The translations under genes were made by a program, and so were the position numbers. A stretch of DNA of 64,000 nucleotides from Acidobacteriota bacterium (GTDB lineage Bacteria; Acidobacteriota; Terriglobia; Terriglobales; SCQP01), in contig SCQP01000007.1 of NCBI GenBank assembly GCA_004299485.1, forward strand, positions 78,623 to 142,622, in the 5' to 3' direction. How positions within the stretch are numbered: the stretch's first letter is position 1; the number at the start of each line of letters is the position of its first letter. Below, in pieces: positions 32,399-41,348 of the stretch. Below the pieces are notes generated by a model. It ran no database searches. It saw only the letters and a program-made list of their open reading frames with translations, and was not told the DNA's origin.

Positions 32399-34140
32399 TG
32401 CACCATCTCATCACCCTGCATCCGGTCGACGTGGCGATTATCGCCCTGTATTTCCTCGCCACGCTCGGGTTGGGTTTTTACCTCAAGCGCTTCAGCGGCA
32501 CCGGCGAAGACTTCTTCCTGGCCGGGCGCGAAATGACGGCCTGGGTCGCCGGCCTCGCCTTTCTGGCGGCCAACCTGAGCTCGCTCGAACTGATGGGCTG
32601 GGCGGCCTCGACCTATCAGTACGGCATCCTCACCGTGCACTGGTACTGGATCGGTGCGGTGCCCGCCATGCTCTTCCTGGGCGTGGTGATGATGCCCTTC
32701 TACTACATCTGCAAGACCCACTCGGTGCCGGGCTATCTGCACCTGCGGTATGGCGAGCCCACGCGGGCGCTGTCGGCGGTGTGCTTTGCCGCGATGACGG
32801 TGCTGGTGAGCGGCGTCAACATGTACGCCATGGCGCTGGTGCTGAAGGTCATGCTGGGCTGGAACATCAGCTTCAGCATCTGGATTTCGGCGGCGACCGT
32901 CGCCGTCTACGTCGCCCTCGGCGGCCTGCGCTCGGCCATCTTCAATGAAGTGCTGCAATTCGTGCTGATCTGGGCGGGTGCACTGGTCATCGCCATCCTC
33001 GGCCTGATCGAAACTGGCGGCTGGAGCGGCCTGGTGGCGCGCATCCACGCCAATTTTCCCGGCCAGGACTTTACCCATATGTGGCGGGGCCTCGGCAGCT
33101 TCAGCAGCAATCCCATGGGCATCCACTGGACGGGCATCGTGTTCGGGCTCGGCTTTGTCGCCGCCTTCGGTTATTGGACCACTGACTTCCTGGTGGTGCA
33201 GCGCGTCATGGCGGCCAAGGACTTACGCTCGGCGCAGATGGCGCCCATCATCGCCTCCGGTTTCAAAATGCTGGTGCCGCTGATTGTCGTGCTGCCGGGA
33301 CTGCTGGCGCTGGGCGTGCTGCCCTTCAAGCTGGTGGGCGCGAATCAGGCGGCCATTACCGGCGGCTATAGCTATAACGAAGTGCTGCCGCTGATGCTGG
33401 CGCGCTACTGCGGGCCGGGGCTGCTGGGCCTGGGCATTACCGCGCTCATGGCGGGATTTATGTCGGGCATGGCCGGCAACGTAAGCGCCTTCTCGACGGT
33501 GTGGACCTACGATTTGTACCGGCCCTTCCGGCAGCGCGCGCAGGCCCGGCACGCCATCGCCGCCGCCGCGCCTGCCGGCAGCGTCACGGTGGCCCGCAGC
33601 GGCTACAGCGACCGGCACTACGTCCGCATGGGCCGCGCGGCGATTCTGGTGGGCGTGCTGATCAGCATCGGCACCGCCTATTTCGTGATGCAGTTCGCCA
33701 GCATTATGGATTACGTCCAGGCGCTCTTCAGCTTCTTCATCGCGCCGCTGTTCGCCACCGTGATCCTGGGCATGCTCTGGAAGCGCACGACCGGGCCGGG
33801 AGGATTCTGGGGCCTGCTCGCGGGCACCGTCAGCTCGGTAGGCATGTGGTTGTGGGTGAAGGCGAATCCGGCAGCGCTGGCGCTGATTGCGCTTTCGCCG
33901 CACGCCAAGACTATGGCGGAAGATATGTATCGCGCGCTCTGGTCGTGGATCATCGCCGTGATCGTCACGGTGGTGGTCAGCCTGGCGACCACGCCGCGGC
34001 CGGAGGCGGAGCTCGAGGGCCTGGTCTACGGCTGTACGCTGCTGCCGGATGAGGGCAAGGTGCGGCTAACGCAGCGGCCCTGGTTCTGGGCGGTGGTGAT
34101 GATCGTGGTCTTGTTCGTGGCCAACATTATTTTCTGGTAA
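32398..34140 (+). CDS. Sodium:solute symporter (SSS/SGLT family), probable galactose importer
   Basis: A 580-residue transporter with about 14 helices of the LeuT-like SSS family. VDVAIIALYFLATLGLGFYL is helix 1, followed by FLAGREMTAWVAGLAFLAAN and SLELMGWAASTYQYGI, all typical of sugar symporters. AFSTVWTYDLYRPF is the conserved segment near helix 9. The position directly after galT with a 1-nt overlap makes a galactose or galactoside substrate likely (inference; the family also moves other sugars and organic acids). A soluble insertion (KAR...VRM, about residues 380-405) splits the later helices. Confidence 0.9.
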   Translation: MHHLITLHPVDVAIIALYFLATLGLGFYLKRFSGTGEDFFLAGREMTAWVAGLAFLAANLSSLELMGWAASTYQYGILTVHWYWIGAVPAMLFLGVVMMPFYYICKTHSVPGYLHLRYGEPTRALSAVCFAAMTVLVSGVNMYAMALVLKVMLGWNISFSIWISAATVAVYVALGGLRSAIFNEVLQFVLIWAGALVIAILGLIETGGWSGLVARIHANFPGQDFTHMWRGLGSFSSNPMGIHWTGIVFGLGFVAAFGYWTTDFLVVQRVMAAKDLRSAQMAPIIASGFKMLVPLIVVLPGLLALGVLPFKLVGANQAAITGGYSYNEVLPLMLARYCGPGLLGLGITALMAGFMSGMAGNVSAFSTVWTYDLYRPFRQRAQARHAIAAAAPAGSVTVARSGYSDRHYVRMGRAAILVGVLISIGTAYFVMQFASIMDYVQALFSFFIAPLFATVILGMLWKRTTGPGGFWGLLAGTVSSVGMWLWVKANPAALALIALSPHAKTMAEDMYRALWSWIIAVIVTVVVSLATTPRPEAELEGLVYGCTLLPDEGKVRLTQRPWFWAVVMIVVLFVANIIFW

Positions 34141-34144
34141 ACCC

Positions 34145-34360
34145 ATGCACGAGCGGCGTCAAATTTCGATCTGGTTCTTCAACGGACTGCTGCTGGCCGT
34201 CTATGGAGCACTGATTCTGGCCGCGGGGTTGTGGCAGCTCCATCACCCCGCACACCCGCCGGTGGTGCTGGCCTCGCTGCATGTCGGCGTCTGGTGGGGC
34301 GCGCTGCTGCTGGCCGCCGGCGTGTTGTACGCGGTACTATTTCGGCCCCGCCGGCAATAG
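34145..34360 (+). CDS. Small two-helix membrane protein of the galactose operon
   Basis: A 71-residue protein with two transmembrane helices (WFFNGLLLAVYGALILAAGL and GVWWGALLLAAGVLYAVLF) and a basic C-terminus, so both ends probably face the cytoplasm. It starts 4 nt after the symporter stop and is co-transcribed with it. Such small proteins behind SSS symporter genes may stabilise or regulate the transporter; this is inference and no family is recognised. Its last 24 nt overlap the convergent galM. Confidence 0.7.
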   Translation: MHERRQISIWFFNGLLLAVYGALILAAGLWQLHHPAHPPVVLASLHVGVWWGALLLAAGVLYAVLFRPRRQ

Positions 34361-35491
34361 CACGGGCCGCGTCGAAAACACGTAGGTCGTGCTTTCGTGA
34401 TATTCCTGGCCCGGCTTCAGCTCGGTGGAAGGGAAGTTGGGGTGGTTGGGCGAGTCGGGAAAGTGCTGGGTCTCGAGGGCGAAGCCGGAACGGAAGCCGT
34501 AGATGTGGCCGTGCTTGCCGTGGACGCCGTTCAGAAAATTGCCGGAATAGAACTGCAGGCCGGGCTGCGTGGTAAAGACCTGCATAACCCGGCCGCTGGC
34601 GGGATCGTAGGCCTCGGCGGCTTCCTTCGGCGTCGCAGTAGCGCCACCGTTCAGGACATAGTTGAAGTCATAGCCCCCGGCAAACTTCAATTGCGCATTG
34701 TCAGCGTGAATCCGCTCACCGATCGGGGTCGCGTGCGTAAAGTCCAGCGGCGTGCCCGCCACCGGGGAGATGGCGCCAGTGGGGATCAGATTGGCGTTGA
34801 TGGGGGTGTAATCGTGCGCGTCAACGGAAAGCTCGGTGTTCAGAATACTGCCCGAGCCTTCGCCGCTCAGGTTGAAATAGCCGTGGCTGGTGAGGTTGAT
34901 GATGGTGTCTTTGTCGGTGGTGGCGAAGTAGTCGATGTGCAGGCCGTTTTCGCTGGTCAGCGTGTAATCGACGCGCACCTTGACCGTGCCGGGGTAACCT
35001 TCCTCGCCATCCGGACTGGTGTAGCGCAGCTCCAGCCGCGGCCCTTGGGGCGTCAATTCCGGATGCGCCTGCCAGAGGCGGCGGTTGAAGCCCACCGTGC
35101 CGCCGTGGAGCGAGTTGGGCGGGTTATTGATGGGCAGCGTGTAGCTGTGGCCGTCGAGCGAGAAGCGGCCAAAGGCAATGCGGTTGGCGAAGCGGCCGAC
35201 GAGCGCGCCGAAATACGTCGCGTGGTCGTGCAGGTAGCCGCCAAGCGTGTCGTAGCCCAGCAGGACGTCAGCGAAGTGGCCGTTGCGGTCGGGCACTTTC
35301 AGGGAGACGAGAATGCCACCGTAGTTGGTGATCTCGACCTGCATGCCGCGGCCGTTGGTGAGGGTGAACAGTTCGGCCGTGCGGCCGTCAGGCAGCTTGC
35401 CGAACGGGCGCTGGGTGATTCCTGGCGTCACCGCCATCAGCAATCCTCCGAGAGACAGGGCCGTGAATGAGGCCAAAAGAAATCGTTTCAC
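34337..35491 (-). CDS. galM: Aldose 1-epimerase (galactose mutarotase), secreted
   Basis: Interconverts the anomers of galactose and other aldoses so that GalK receives the alpha form. The family core is GFNRRLWQAHPELTPQG, NNPPNSLHGGTVGFNRR, NLTSHGYFNLSGEG (His of the active site) and DNAQLKFAGGYDFNYVL, with the catalytic Glu in GFALETQHFPDSPNHPNFPS. Unlike cytoplasmic GalM it has a signal peptide (FLLASFTALSLGGLLMAVTP), so it acts outside the membrane, before uptake. The start may be GTG at 35491 or TTG at 35500; neither has a strong Shine-Dalgarno sequence. Convergent with the galactose operon, overlapping it by 24 nt. Confidence 0.92.
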   Translation of the reverse strand: MKRFLLASFTALSLGGLLMAVTPGITQRPFGKLPDGRTAELFTLTNGRGMQVEITNYGGILVSLKVPDRNGHFADVLLGYDTLGGYLHDHATYFGALVGRFANRIAFGRFSLDGHSYTLPINNPPNSLHGGTVGFNRRLWQAHPELTPQGPRLELRYTSPDGEEGYPGTVKVRVDYTLTSENGLHIDYFATTDKDTIINLTSHGYFNLSGEGSGSILNTELSVDAHDYTPINANLIPTGAISPVAGTPLDFTHATPIGERIHADNAQLKFAGGYDFNYVLNGGATATPKEAAEAYDPASGRVMQVFTTQPGLQFYSGNFLNGVHGKHGHIYGFRSGFALETQHFPDSPNHPNFPSTELKPGQEYHESTTYVFSTRPVLLPAGPK

Positions 35492-35532
35492 AGGTTCCAA
35501 TGTAGTCCTATTCTGAAGCCGGAGAGAGGATC

Positions 35533-37494
35533 ATGCCAGATTTTACACGCCGTGGATTTCTTGCCGGAGCCGCTGCCGCCGCAGGCGCGCTGGCCTCGGC
35601 CCCATCACTCGCCCGGGCGCTCACCGCGCCGCCTGCGAGAGCGGCGCGGGCGTCGCTGCGCGACCGTATCGAGCTGCTGGCCGAGCCGTTTCCGCTGCCG
35701 CAGGTTCGCCTGCTGGACAGCCCCTTTCTGCGCGCCGCCAAGGTCAATGACGACTATTTGCAATCGCTGCCCACGGCCAGCCTGGCGCACATGTTCCGGC
35801 TGACCGCCGGACTTCCGTCATCGGCCGAACCGCTAAGCGGCTGGGAGGCGCCGACGTGCCAGCTCCGCGGCCATTTTGCCGGCGGGCATTATCTCTCCTC
35901 CTGTGCGCTGCGCTATTCCATGCTCGGCGACGAGCGCGTACGGCAGCAGGGCGAGGCGCTGGTGGCCGAACTCGCAACTTGCCAGAAGCAGCACGGCAAC
36001 GGCTATGTCAGCGCCTTTCCTGAGCATTTGTTTGATCTGCTGGAAAGCGACAAACCCGCCTGGGCGCCGTTTTACACCATCCACAAAATCATGGCCGGCA
36101 ATCTCGATATGTACACCCACTGCGGCAGCGCGCAGGCGCTCGAGGTGGCGGCCGGGCTGGGCGACTGGGCCGGGCACTGGGTCAAGGACATGGGCGAGCC
36201 GCAACTGCAGCGCATCCTGCAGACCGAGTTTGGCGGCATGGAAGAGTCGCTCTACAATCTCGCCGCGCTCACCGGCGAGCGGCGCTACGAATACACAGCG
36301 CAGCGGTTCGAGAAAAAGGTCTTCTTCGACCCGCTGGCCGCGCACCGCGACGAGCTCAAAGGCCTGCACGCCAACACGCATATTCCGCAGGTGATTGGCG
36401 CCGCGCGGCGCTACGAGCTGACCGGTGACCCGCGCTACCGCGAGATTGCGCATTACTTCTGGCACGAGGTGACCGGCGAGCGTACCTACGCGCCCGGCGG
36501 CACCGGCTACGGGGAGCACTGGTACGCCGATGCCGGCCAGCTTGGCAAAATCCTCGACCGCTACTCCATGGAGTGCTGCTGCGGCTACAACATGCTCAAG
36601 CTGACGCGGCATTTGTACACCTGGTCGGCCGATCCGCGCTACTTCGATTATTACGAGCGCACGCTCTGGAACTCGCGCCTGGGAACGCAACATCCCGGTG
36701 ATGGCGGCAAGATGTATTACTTCCCGCTGCAGACGGGCTGGTGGAAGTACTTCAGCTCGCCGCGCAGCTCGTTCTGGTGCTGCGACGGCACGGGCGCGGA
36801 GGAATTCTCGAAGTTCGCCAACTCGATCTACTTCCGCAAGGACGATGCGCTGTTCGTAAATCTGTTCCTGCCGAGCGAGTTGCGCTGGCCGGAAAAGGGG
36901 CTGCGCCTCACCCAGCAAACCCGCCTGCCGGAAGAGGACACGACGACGCTTCAGTTCCATGCCGCACGCCCAGTAAAGCTGGCCGTCAATCTGCGCATTC
37001 CGGCCTGGACCGCGCCGGGCGGCAGCATCAGCGTGAACGGACGGCGGCTGGAGGCTTTCGCCGGACCCGGAAGCTACCTGACCATCGAGCGCGCCTGGAG
37101 CGAGGGCGACACCGTGACGCTGACGCTGCCGATGGCGCTGCGGACCGAGGCGCTGAAAGGCGACCGCACCCAGCAGGCGGCAGTATACGGGCCGCTGGTG
37201 CTGGCAGCGAATCTGGGCAGCGATGGCCTCACGCGCACCATGCAATATGACCAGACGCATCCGCCCACCGGCCCCTATGGCGGCACCGAGGTTGCAGCGA
37301 CGCAGGGTAAGCGTCAGGGCAGCGCCGAAATTCAGCTCGCCCGCGGAGAAGATCCCGAAGACGCAACCTGGCTTGAGAAAACTGCGGGATTGCGCTTTGA
37401 AACGACGGGGCAGGCTACCCCGGTCCAACTCATTCCGCTGCATGAGATTCTAGGCACACGCTACGGCGTGTACTGGCAGATCCAGCGCAGCTAA
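35533..37494 (+). CDS. GH127-type glycoside hydrolase (beta-L-arabinofuranosidase-like), Tat-exported
   Basis: A 653-residue member of the GH127 (DUF1680) family. The N-terminus MPDFTRRGFLAGAAAAAGAL is a twin-arginine signal. QVRLLDSPFLRAAKVNDDYL and GWEAPTCQLRGHFAGGHYLS open the alpha/alpha barrel. The zinc/cysteine site is seen in YSMECCCGYNMLKL and SFWCCDGTGAEEFSKFANS; the CC pair contains the catalytic Cys in characterised GH127 enzymes. The C-terminal beta-sandwich includes LRIPAWTAPGGSISVNG. It probably trims L-arabinofuranosides (or related sugars) from plant polysaccharides. Located 41 nt from the divergent galM start. Confidence 0.9.
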   Translation: MPDFTRRGFLAGAAAAAGALASAPSLARALTAPPARAARASLRDRIELLAEPFPLPQVRLLDSPFLRAAKVNDDYLQSLPTASLAHMFRLTAGLPSSAEPLSGWEAPTCQLRGHFAGGHYLSSCALRYSMLGDERVRQQGEALVAELATCQKQHGNGYVSAFPEHLFDLLESDKPAWAPFYTIHKIMAGNLDMYTHCGSAQALEVAAGLGDWAGHWVKDMGEPQLQRILQTEFGGMEESLYNLAALTGERRYEYTAQRFEKKVFFDPLAAHRDELKGLHANTHIPQVIGAARRYELTGDPRYREIAHYFWHEVTGERTYAPGGTGYGEHWYADAGQLGKILDRYSMECCCGYNMLKLTRHLYTWSADPRYFDYYERTLWNSRLGTQHPGDGGKMYYFPLQTGWWKYFSSPRSSFWCCDGTGAEEFSKFANSIYFRKDDALFVNLFLPSELRWPEKGLRLTQQTRLPEEDTTTLQFHAARPVKLAVNLRIPAWTAPGGSISVNGRRLEAFAGPGSYLTIERAWSEGDTVTLTLPMALRTEALKGDRTQQAAVYGPLVLAANLGSDGLTRTMQYDQTHPPTGPYGGTEVAATQGKRQGSAEIQLARGEDPEDATWLEKTAGLRFETTGQATPVQLIPLHEILGTRYGVYWQIQRS

Positions 37495-37618
37495 CGATTC
37501 AATGTTCCTTGTTTTCCCACCGATCCAGGTGGGTAAGGCCAGCCGGTCAGGTGTGCGCGTGGCTCTGGCGGCGCACAAGCCCCATTTTCCCCAGCACCTG
37601 GGGAATCGCATCCATCTC
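37495..37618. other. Non-coding gap with short hairpin
   Basis: This 124-nt space between the convergent GH127 gene and the small membrane protein gene has no credible ORF. It contains CCCCAGCACCTGGGG (37594-37608), a 5-bp stem with a short loop, which could act as a terminator. Nothing else is recognised. Confidence 0.4.
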
Positions 37619-38041
37619 TCAACCGGGGGCGGCGATGGCGCCTGCCAGCAGAAACGAAACGCCTGCATACAAAAACACGACCAGCAGCAGAAGCAACATC
37701 AGCAGCGCCAGCGGCAGCGCCCATAGCTGCCCATAACCGGCCCGGCTCCAGACCACGGCTGCCGCCGTCAGCAACACCAATACGTACTGCGGCCGCGTAC
37801 CCAGCCGCGGGCGAAGGCCGTCAAAGATCGAGTCCGGCAGTACCAGCCAGCAGATGATGGCGACGATCCACCAGTCACCCACCGGCACTTGCCAGCCTGG
37901 CAAGGGGCGGAGAAAGGTTTGCGACTGCGCTAAGAGCTCGACAAACGCATACAGCACGACGGCGCCGGCGGCGATGCGAATGCTGCGTCCGAGCAGGCCC
38001 GGACGGGGCAGAGCAGGACGCGGCTGGCTGGCACCGACCAT
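37619..38041 (-). CDS. Small membrane protein of unknown function
   Basis: A 140-residue protein with about four transmembrane helices (IRIAAGAVVLYAFVELL, WWIVAIICWLVLPDSIF, YVLVLLTAAAVVWSRAGYG, LALLMLLLLLVVFLYAGVSF). The N-terminus is proline- and arginine-rich. No Shine-Dalgarno sequence precedes the ATG. No family is recognised and the neighbours give no clue; the strongly hydrophobic, helix-forming composition and uninterrupted frame support it as a real gene. Confidence 0.6.
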   Translation of the reverse strand: MVGASQPRPALPRPGLLGRSIRIAAGAVVLYAFVELLAQSQTFLRPLPGWQVPVGDWWIVAIICWLVLPDSIFDGLRPRLGTRPQYVLVLLTAAAVVWSRAGYGQLWALPLALLMLLLLLVVFLYAGVSFLLAGAIAAPG

Positions 38042-38093
38042 GAATAGAAGCGTAGCAGGATCGCGCCTACACTATTGACTGGCGCGGGACCCC

Positions 38094-38155
38094 GCTCGGC
38101 TTCGCCGAGCGACCCGCTTGCGCCCCCGCGAGGCTGGGGCCCTGAGGCCCAGCCC
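38094..38155. repeat. Hairpin repeat related to 7192-7251
   Basis: The 131-nt gap upstream of the PhnB-like gene has a 7-bp hairpin GCTCGGC-TTC-GCCGAGC (38094-38110), the core GAGCGACCCGCTTGCGC (38107-38123), and a second stem GGCTGGGGCC/GGCCCAGCC with one bulge (38132-38155). The order hairpin-core-hairpin is the same as at 7192-7251, although the second stems differ in sequence. Both lie 20-120 nt upstream of plus-strand genes. Confidence 0.6.
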
Positions 38156-38172
38156 CGCAGCGCGAGGACATT

Positions 38173-38589
38173 ATGAAGCTCCAAACTTACGTCAACTTTG
38201 GCGGGAACTGCCGCGAGGCGCTCGCCTACTACGAGAAGCATTTGGGTGCCAAAACCACCGCGCTGATGACCTTCGGGCAGATGCCCGACCCCAAGCAGGT
38301 CCCGGCAGGGATGGAAAACGCCGTGATGCATGCGCGCCTCGAAATGGCAGGCGCCGCGCTCATGGCAAGCGACGTTCCTCCCGCGGTCAACTGGCAGCCG
38401 ATGCGCAGCGCCTACCTGACACTCAGCCTCGACAGCAATGCCGAAGCCGAGCGCATTTTCGCGGCGCTCAAAGATGGCGGGCAGGTGTTCATGCCCATGG
38501 AGGAGATGTTTTTCGCCTACCGCTTTGCGCAACTCCAGGATCGCTTCGGCATCAACTGGATGATCCTGCACCCCAAACCGATGGCTTAG
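38173..38589 (+). CDS. VOC/PhnB-like protein
   Basis: A 138-residue vicinal-oxygen-chelate fold protein of the PhnB/DUF1338-like glyoxalase group. MKLQTYVNFGGNCREALAYY and EKHLGAKTTALMTFGQMPD make the first beta-alpha-beta-beta-beta module; ALMASDVPPAVNWQPMRSAY and GQVFMPMEEMFFAYRFAQLQ the second; the protein ends RFGINWMILHPKP, typical of PhnB-like proteins. Members are often called 3-demethylubiquinone methyltransferase-like, but have no proven enzyme activity. GAGG lies 9 nt before the ATG. No linked partner. Confidence 0.85.
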   Translation: MKLQTYVNFGGNCREALAYYEKHLGAKTTALMTFGQMPDPKQVPAGMENAVMHARLEMAGAALMASDVPPAVNWQPMRSAYLTLSLDSNAEAERIFAALKDGGQVFMPMEEMFFAYRFAQLQDRFGINWMILHPKPMA

Positions 38590-38630
38590 GCCAGCCGCAC
38601 GCCAATGAGTGGCCCGGCTAAACTGAAGCC

Positions 38631-40559
38631 ATGGGCATGATGGGGGCCGGCTGGGGGATGGGGGGCGCGCATGGCGCCACCGGCAAGCTGAATAAGAGTT
38701 GGCGCGAGGTGTGGCCGCATGCGGCGGCGCTGCTACGGCCGCGCTGGCCGCTGCTCGTGGCCGGCTTTGCGCTCATGGTTGTCAACCGGGTGTGCGGCTT
38801 GGTGCTGCCCACCTCCAGCAAATATCTCATCGACCAGGTCATCGGGCAGAAGAAGATCGACTGGCTGCTGCCCATCATCGTCATCGTGCTGGCCGCGACG
38901 GCGCTGCAAGGCATCACCAGCTACGCCCTGGTGCAGGTGCTGTCGAAAGAAGCGCAGCGCCTGATCAACGAGTTGCGGCGTGAAGTCCAGGCGCATCTTT
39001 CGCGGCTGCCGGTGAGCTTTTACGATCACAACAACACCGGCTCACTGGTGTCGCGCGTAATGAGCGACGTCGAGGGCGTGCGCAATCTGCTGGGCACCGG
39101 CCTGGTCCAGTTTGCCGGCAGCATCATCACCGCCGCAATTGCGCTGGCGCTGCTGCTGCGCATCAGCGTGGCGATGACGGTGGTGGCGGCGATCCTGATT
39201 GCGCTCTTCACCCTCAGCATCAAGCATTCCTTCGCCGGCATCCGTCCGATCTTCCGCGAACGGCGCAAAATCAACGCTGCGGTGACCGGGCGGCTGACCG
39301 AATCGATTGCGGGCGTGCGGGTGGTCAAGGGCTATCATGCCGAAGCGCGCGAGGCGGAAGTGTTCCGCAAGGGTCTCGACGGGCTGCTGCAAAATGTCTT
39401 TCAGACACTGAACGCCGTGTCGGCGATGGATCTGTCGGGCAAAGTGTTGGTGGGCGTAGTGGGCGCGGCGATGTGGTACATGGGCGTCGAGCGCGTGCTC
39501 AGCGGCTCGATCACGCTGGGCGATCTGGTGGCGTTCAACCTCTATCTGGCGATGCTGGTAGCGCCAGTGATGCAGATTGTGGGCATTGGAACACAGTTGT
39601 CCGAAGCCATGGCGGGTCTGGAGCGCACCCATGAGCTGCTGGAGATGAAGCCGGAGGATGAGAGCGGCCAGCCACACGCGGCGCTGACGGAGGTGCGCGG
39701 CGCCATTGAATTTGACAACGTATCGTTCGCCTACAGCGAGCAGGGCCAACCCGGACCGGAAGTCCTGCACGCGGTCAGCTTCGCCGCCGCGCCAGGCACA
39801 ATGACGGCGCTGGTGGGACCGTCGGGCGCGGGCAAATCGACCATCATCGGGTTGCTGGCGGCCTTTTACCATCCGACCGAAGGTGTGGTGCGGGTGGATG
39901 GACGCGACCTGACGACCATTCCGCTGGGCGCTTATCGCGAACAACTGGGCGTGGTCTTGCAGGAGTCGTTCCTGTTCGACGGCACCATCCGCGAGAACGT
40001 GATGTTCTCGCGGCCGCAGGCGAGTGAGGGGGCCTTTCTGCGCGCCTGCCATATCGCGCGCGTGGATGCCTTTGCCGAGAACTTTCCCCAGGGCTACGAC
40101 ACCGTGGTGGGCGAGCGCGGCGTGAAGTTGTCAGGCGGCCAGCGGCAGCGGCTGTCGATTGCGCGCGCTGTGCTGGCGGATCCACGCATTCTGATTCTGG
40201 ATGAAGCCACCAGCAGCCTGGATTCAGAATCCGAAGCGCTCATCCAGGAGGGCCTCGCCTGGCTGCTGCGCGGGCGGACGACCTTCGTAATTGCGCACCG
40301 GCTATCGACCATTCGCGCCGCCGATCAGATTCTGGTGGTCGAGGAGGGGCGCATCGTCGAGCGCGGCACGCACGCCGAGCTGCTGGCCGCGCACGGGCGC
40401 TACTTCGATCTCTACACGCGGCAGCAGGATCTCCAGCAAAACCGCTTCCTGGCGCCGGGCGAGGACGTCGAAGAGCCGGAAGAAACTGCACCCATCACGG
40501 CGGGCGGCATCGGAAGCAGCGAAGAAATCCCCAACCCCGACCCCTACGGCGAGGGTTAG
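38631..40559 (+). CDS. ABC exporter half-transporter (MsbA/MDR-like)
   Basis: A 642-residue fusion of a six-helix membrane domain (about residues 25-330) and an ATPase domain (about 350-600). After a Gly/Met-rich N-terminus come the helices (WPLLVAGFALMVVNRVCGLV and others) and the coupling segment RLPVSFYDHNNTGSLVSRVM. The ATPase has Walker A GPSGAGKSTIIG, signature LSGGQRQRLSIARA, Walker B ILILDEATSSLD and the His switch in VIAHRLSTI. It probably works as a homodimer exporting lipids, peptides or drugs; nothing nearby indicates the substrate. The stop overlaps the convergent PIN gene by 4 nt. Confidence 0.93.
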   Translation: MGMMGAGWGMGGAHGATGKLNKSWREVWPHAAALLRPRWPLLVAGFALMVVNRVCGLVLPTSSKYLIDQVIGQKKIDWLLPIIVIVLAATALQGITSYALVQVLSKEAQRLINELRREVQAHLSRLPVSFYDHNNTGSLVSRVMSDVEGVRNLLGTGLVQFAGSIITAAIALALLLRISVAMTVVAAILIALFTLSIKHSFAGIRPIFRERRKINAAVTGRLTESIAGVRVVKGYHAEAREAEVFRKGLDGLLQNVFQTLNAVSAMDLSGKVLVGVVGAAMWYMGVERVLSGSITLGDLVAFNLYLAMLVAPVMQIVGIGTQLSEAMAGLERTHELLEMKPEDESGQPHAALTEVRGAIEFDNVSFAYSEQGQPGPEVLHAVSFAAAPGTMTALVGPSGAGKSTIIGLLAAFYHPTEGVVRVDGRDLTTIPLGAYREQLGVVLQESFLFDGTIRENVMFSRPQASEGAFLRACHIARVDAFAENFPQGYDTVVGERGVKLSGGQRQRLSIARAVLADPRILILDEATSSLDSESEALIQEGLAWLLRGRTTFVIAHRLSTIRAADQILVVEEGRIVERGTHAELLAAHGRYFDLYTRQQDLQQNRFLAPGEDVEEPEETAPITAGGIGSSEEIPNPDPYGEG

Positions 40560-40951
40560 CGATTCGGCAGCAGCGCGCAGATGTTAGCAGCCAAAATCTT
40601 GTGGTCGGCGGTTACTAGCGTCAGGCCGTACCAGCGCGCAGTTGCCACGAGGAGACGGTCAGCAGGATCGCGCCAGGACAGCGGGGTAGCGATCGCCTGG
40701 AGGGCGACATCGCTGGTGAAGGGCGCTTCTCGCCATCCGACCTGTTGGCGGGCCTTTTCGATCCAGGCTGCGGCCGACCACGGGCTCCGGAAACGGCCCT
40801 TTTCGATCAGCAATCCAAGCTCCCAGGCGCTCACCGGCGACAACCACTTCTCATGATCGTGGAAGCCCAGAATATGACTTAGGCTTGGGCTGAGGCGCTG
40901 CGGTTCAAGGACACTCCAGATCCATATATGGGTGTCGAGCAGCAATCTCAT
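40556..40951 (-). CDS. PIN-domain toxin
   Basis: A 131-residue PIN ribonuclease of the group usually paired with Phd-type antitoxins. MRLLLDTHIWIWSVLEPQRL carries the first Asp, SPVSAWELGLLIEKGR the conserved Glu, SWRDPADRLLVATARWYGL the third acidic pair, and LVTADHKILA the fourth. The ATG at 40951 overlaps the antitoxin stop by 4 nt; in-frame codons further upstream lie inside the antitoxin gene. Convergent overlap with the ABC exporter gene. Confidence 0.9.
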   Translation of the reverse strand: MRLLLDTHIWIWSVLEPQRLSPSLSHILGFHDHEKWLSPVSAWELGLLIEKGRFRSPWSAAAWIEKARQQVGWREAPFTSDVALQAIATPLSWRDPADRLLVATARWYGLTLVTADHKILAANICALLPNR

Positions 40952-41280
40952 GATTTTGCCGCTGCTGGGCGCCGCGAACCCTTTGCGCGGGGCTTGGCGC
41001 TGCGAGCGGTTGGGGCAGGACGATGAGCGGGGAATGGTGGGATGCGCGTGGCTTCCCAATCTTCCTCGCTACCCACCGGCTCGATAAGGTCATCCAGTAT
41101 CGTCGCCGTTCCTGCCATGCAGCCCAACCAGTTGCGGCGTGGCGCGGGATCCGTTGGCGGCACGAGCTGGGCGACGGGCTGCCCAAAACGCGTAATGGTC
41201 ACCGGCTGTTTGGTCTTGCGGACCTTTTCGACGACCGCAGCGCAGGTGGCCTTGAATTCGGAAACGGCGATGGTCTCCAT
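40948..41280 (-). CDS. Antitoxin, Phd/YefM-like
   Basis: A 110-residue antitoxin for the PIN toxin. METIAVSEFKATCAAVVEKV and TKQPVTITRFGQPVAQLVPP are the standard Phd/YefM DNA-binding fold. The C-terminal half (ILDDLIEPVGSEEDWEATRI) is the toxin-neutralising part, followed by an unusual Pro/Arg/Lys-rich tail of about 30 residues (HRPAPTARSAKPRAKGS) that may be an added nucleic-acid-binding extension. Direct repeats upstream (41297-41316) are candidate operators. Confidence 0.88.
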   Translation of the reverse strand: METIAVSEFKATCAAVVEKVRKTKQPVTITRFGQPVAQLVPPTDPAPRRNWLGCMAGTATILDDLIEPVGSEEDWEATRIPPFPAHRPAPTARSAKPRAKGSRRPAAAKS

Positions 41281-41296
41281 GCTCGTACCTTAACAT

Positions 41297-41316
41297 GGTC
41301 AAAAATGTAGGTCAAA
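41297..41316 (-). promoter_or_regulatory. GGTCAAA direct repeats upstream of Phd gene
   Basis: GGTCAAA occurs twice with 13 bp between the starts (41297-41303 and 41310-41316), 17 nt upstream of the antitoxin ATG. On the minus strand each copy reads TTTGACC, so TTGACC could also serve as a -35 element. An operator or overlapping promoter is plausible but unproven. Confidence 0.35.
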
Positions 41317-41348
41317 GTAGCAGCGGGAACGACTATGATCATGAGACG

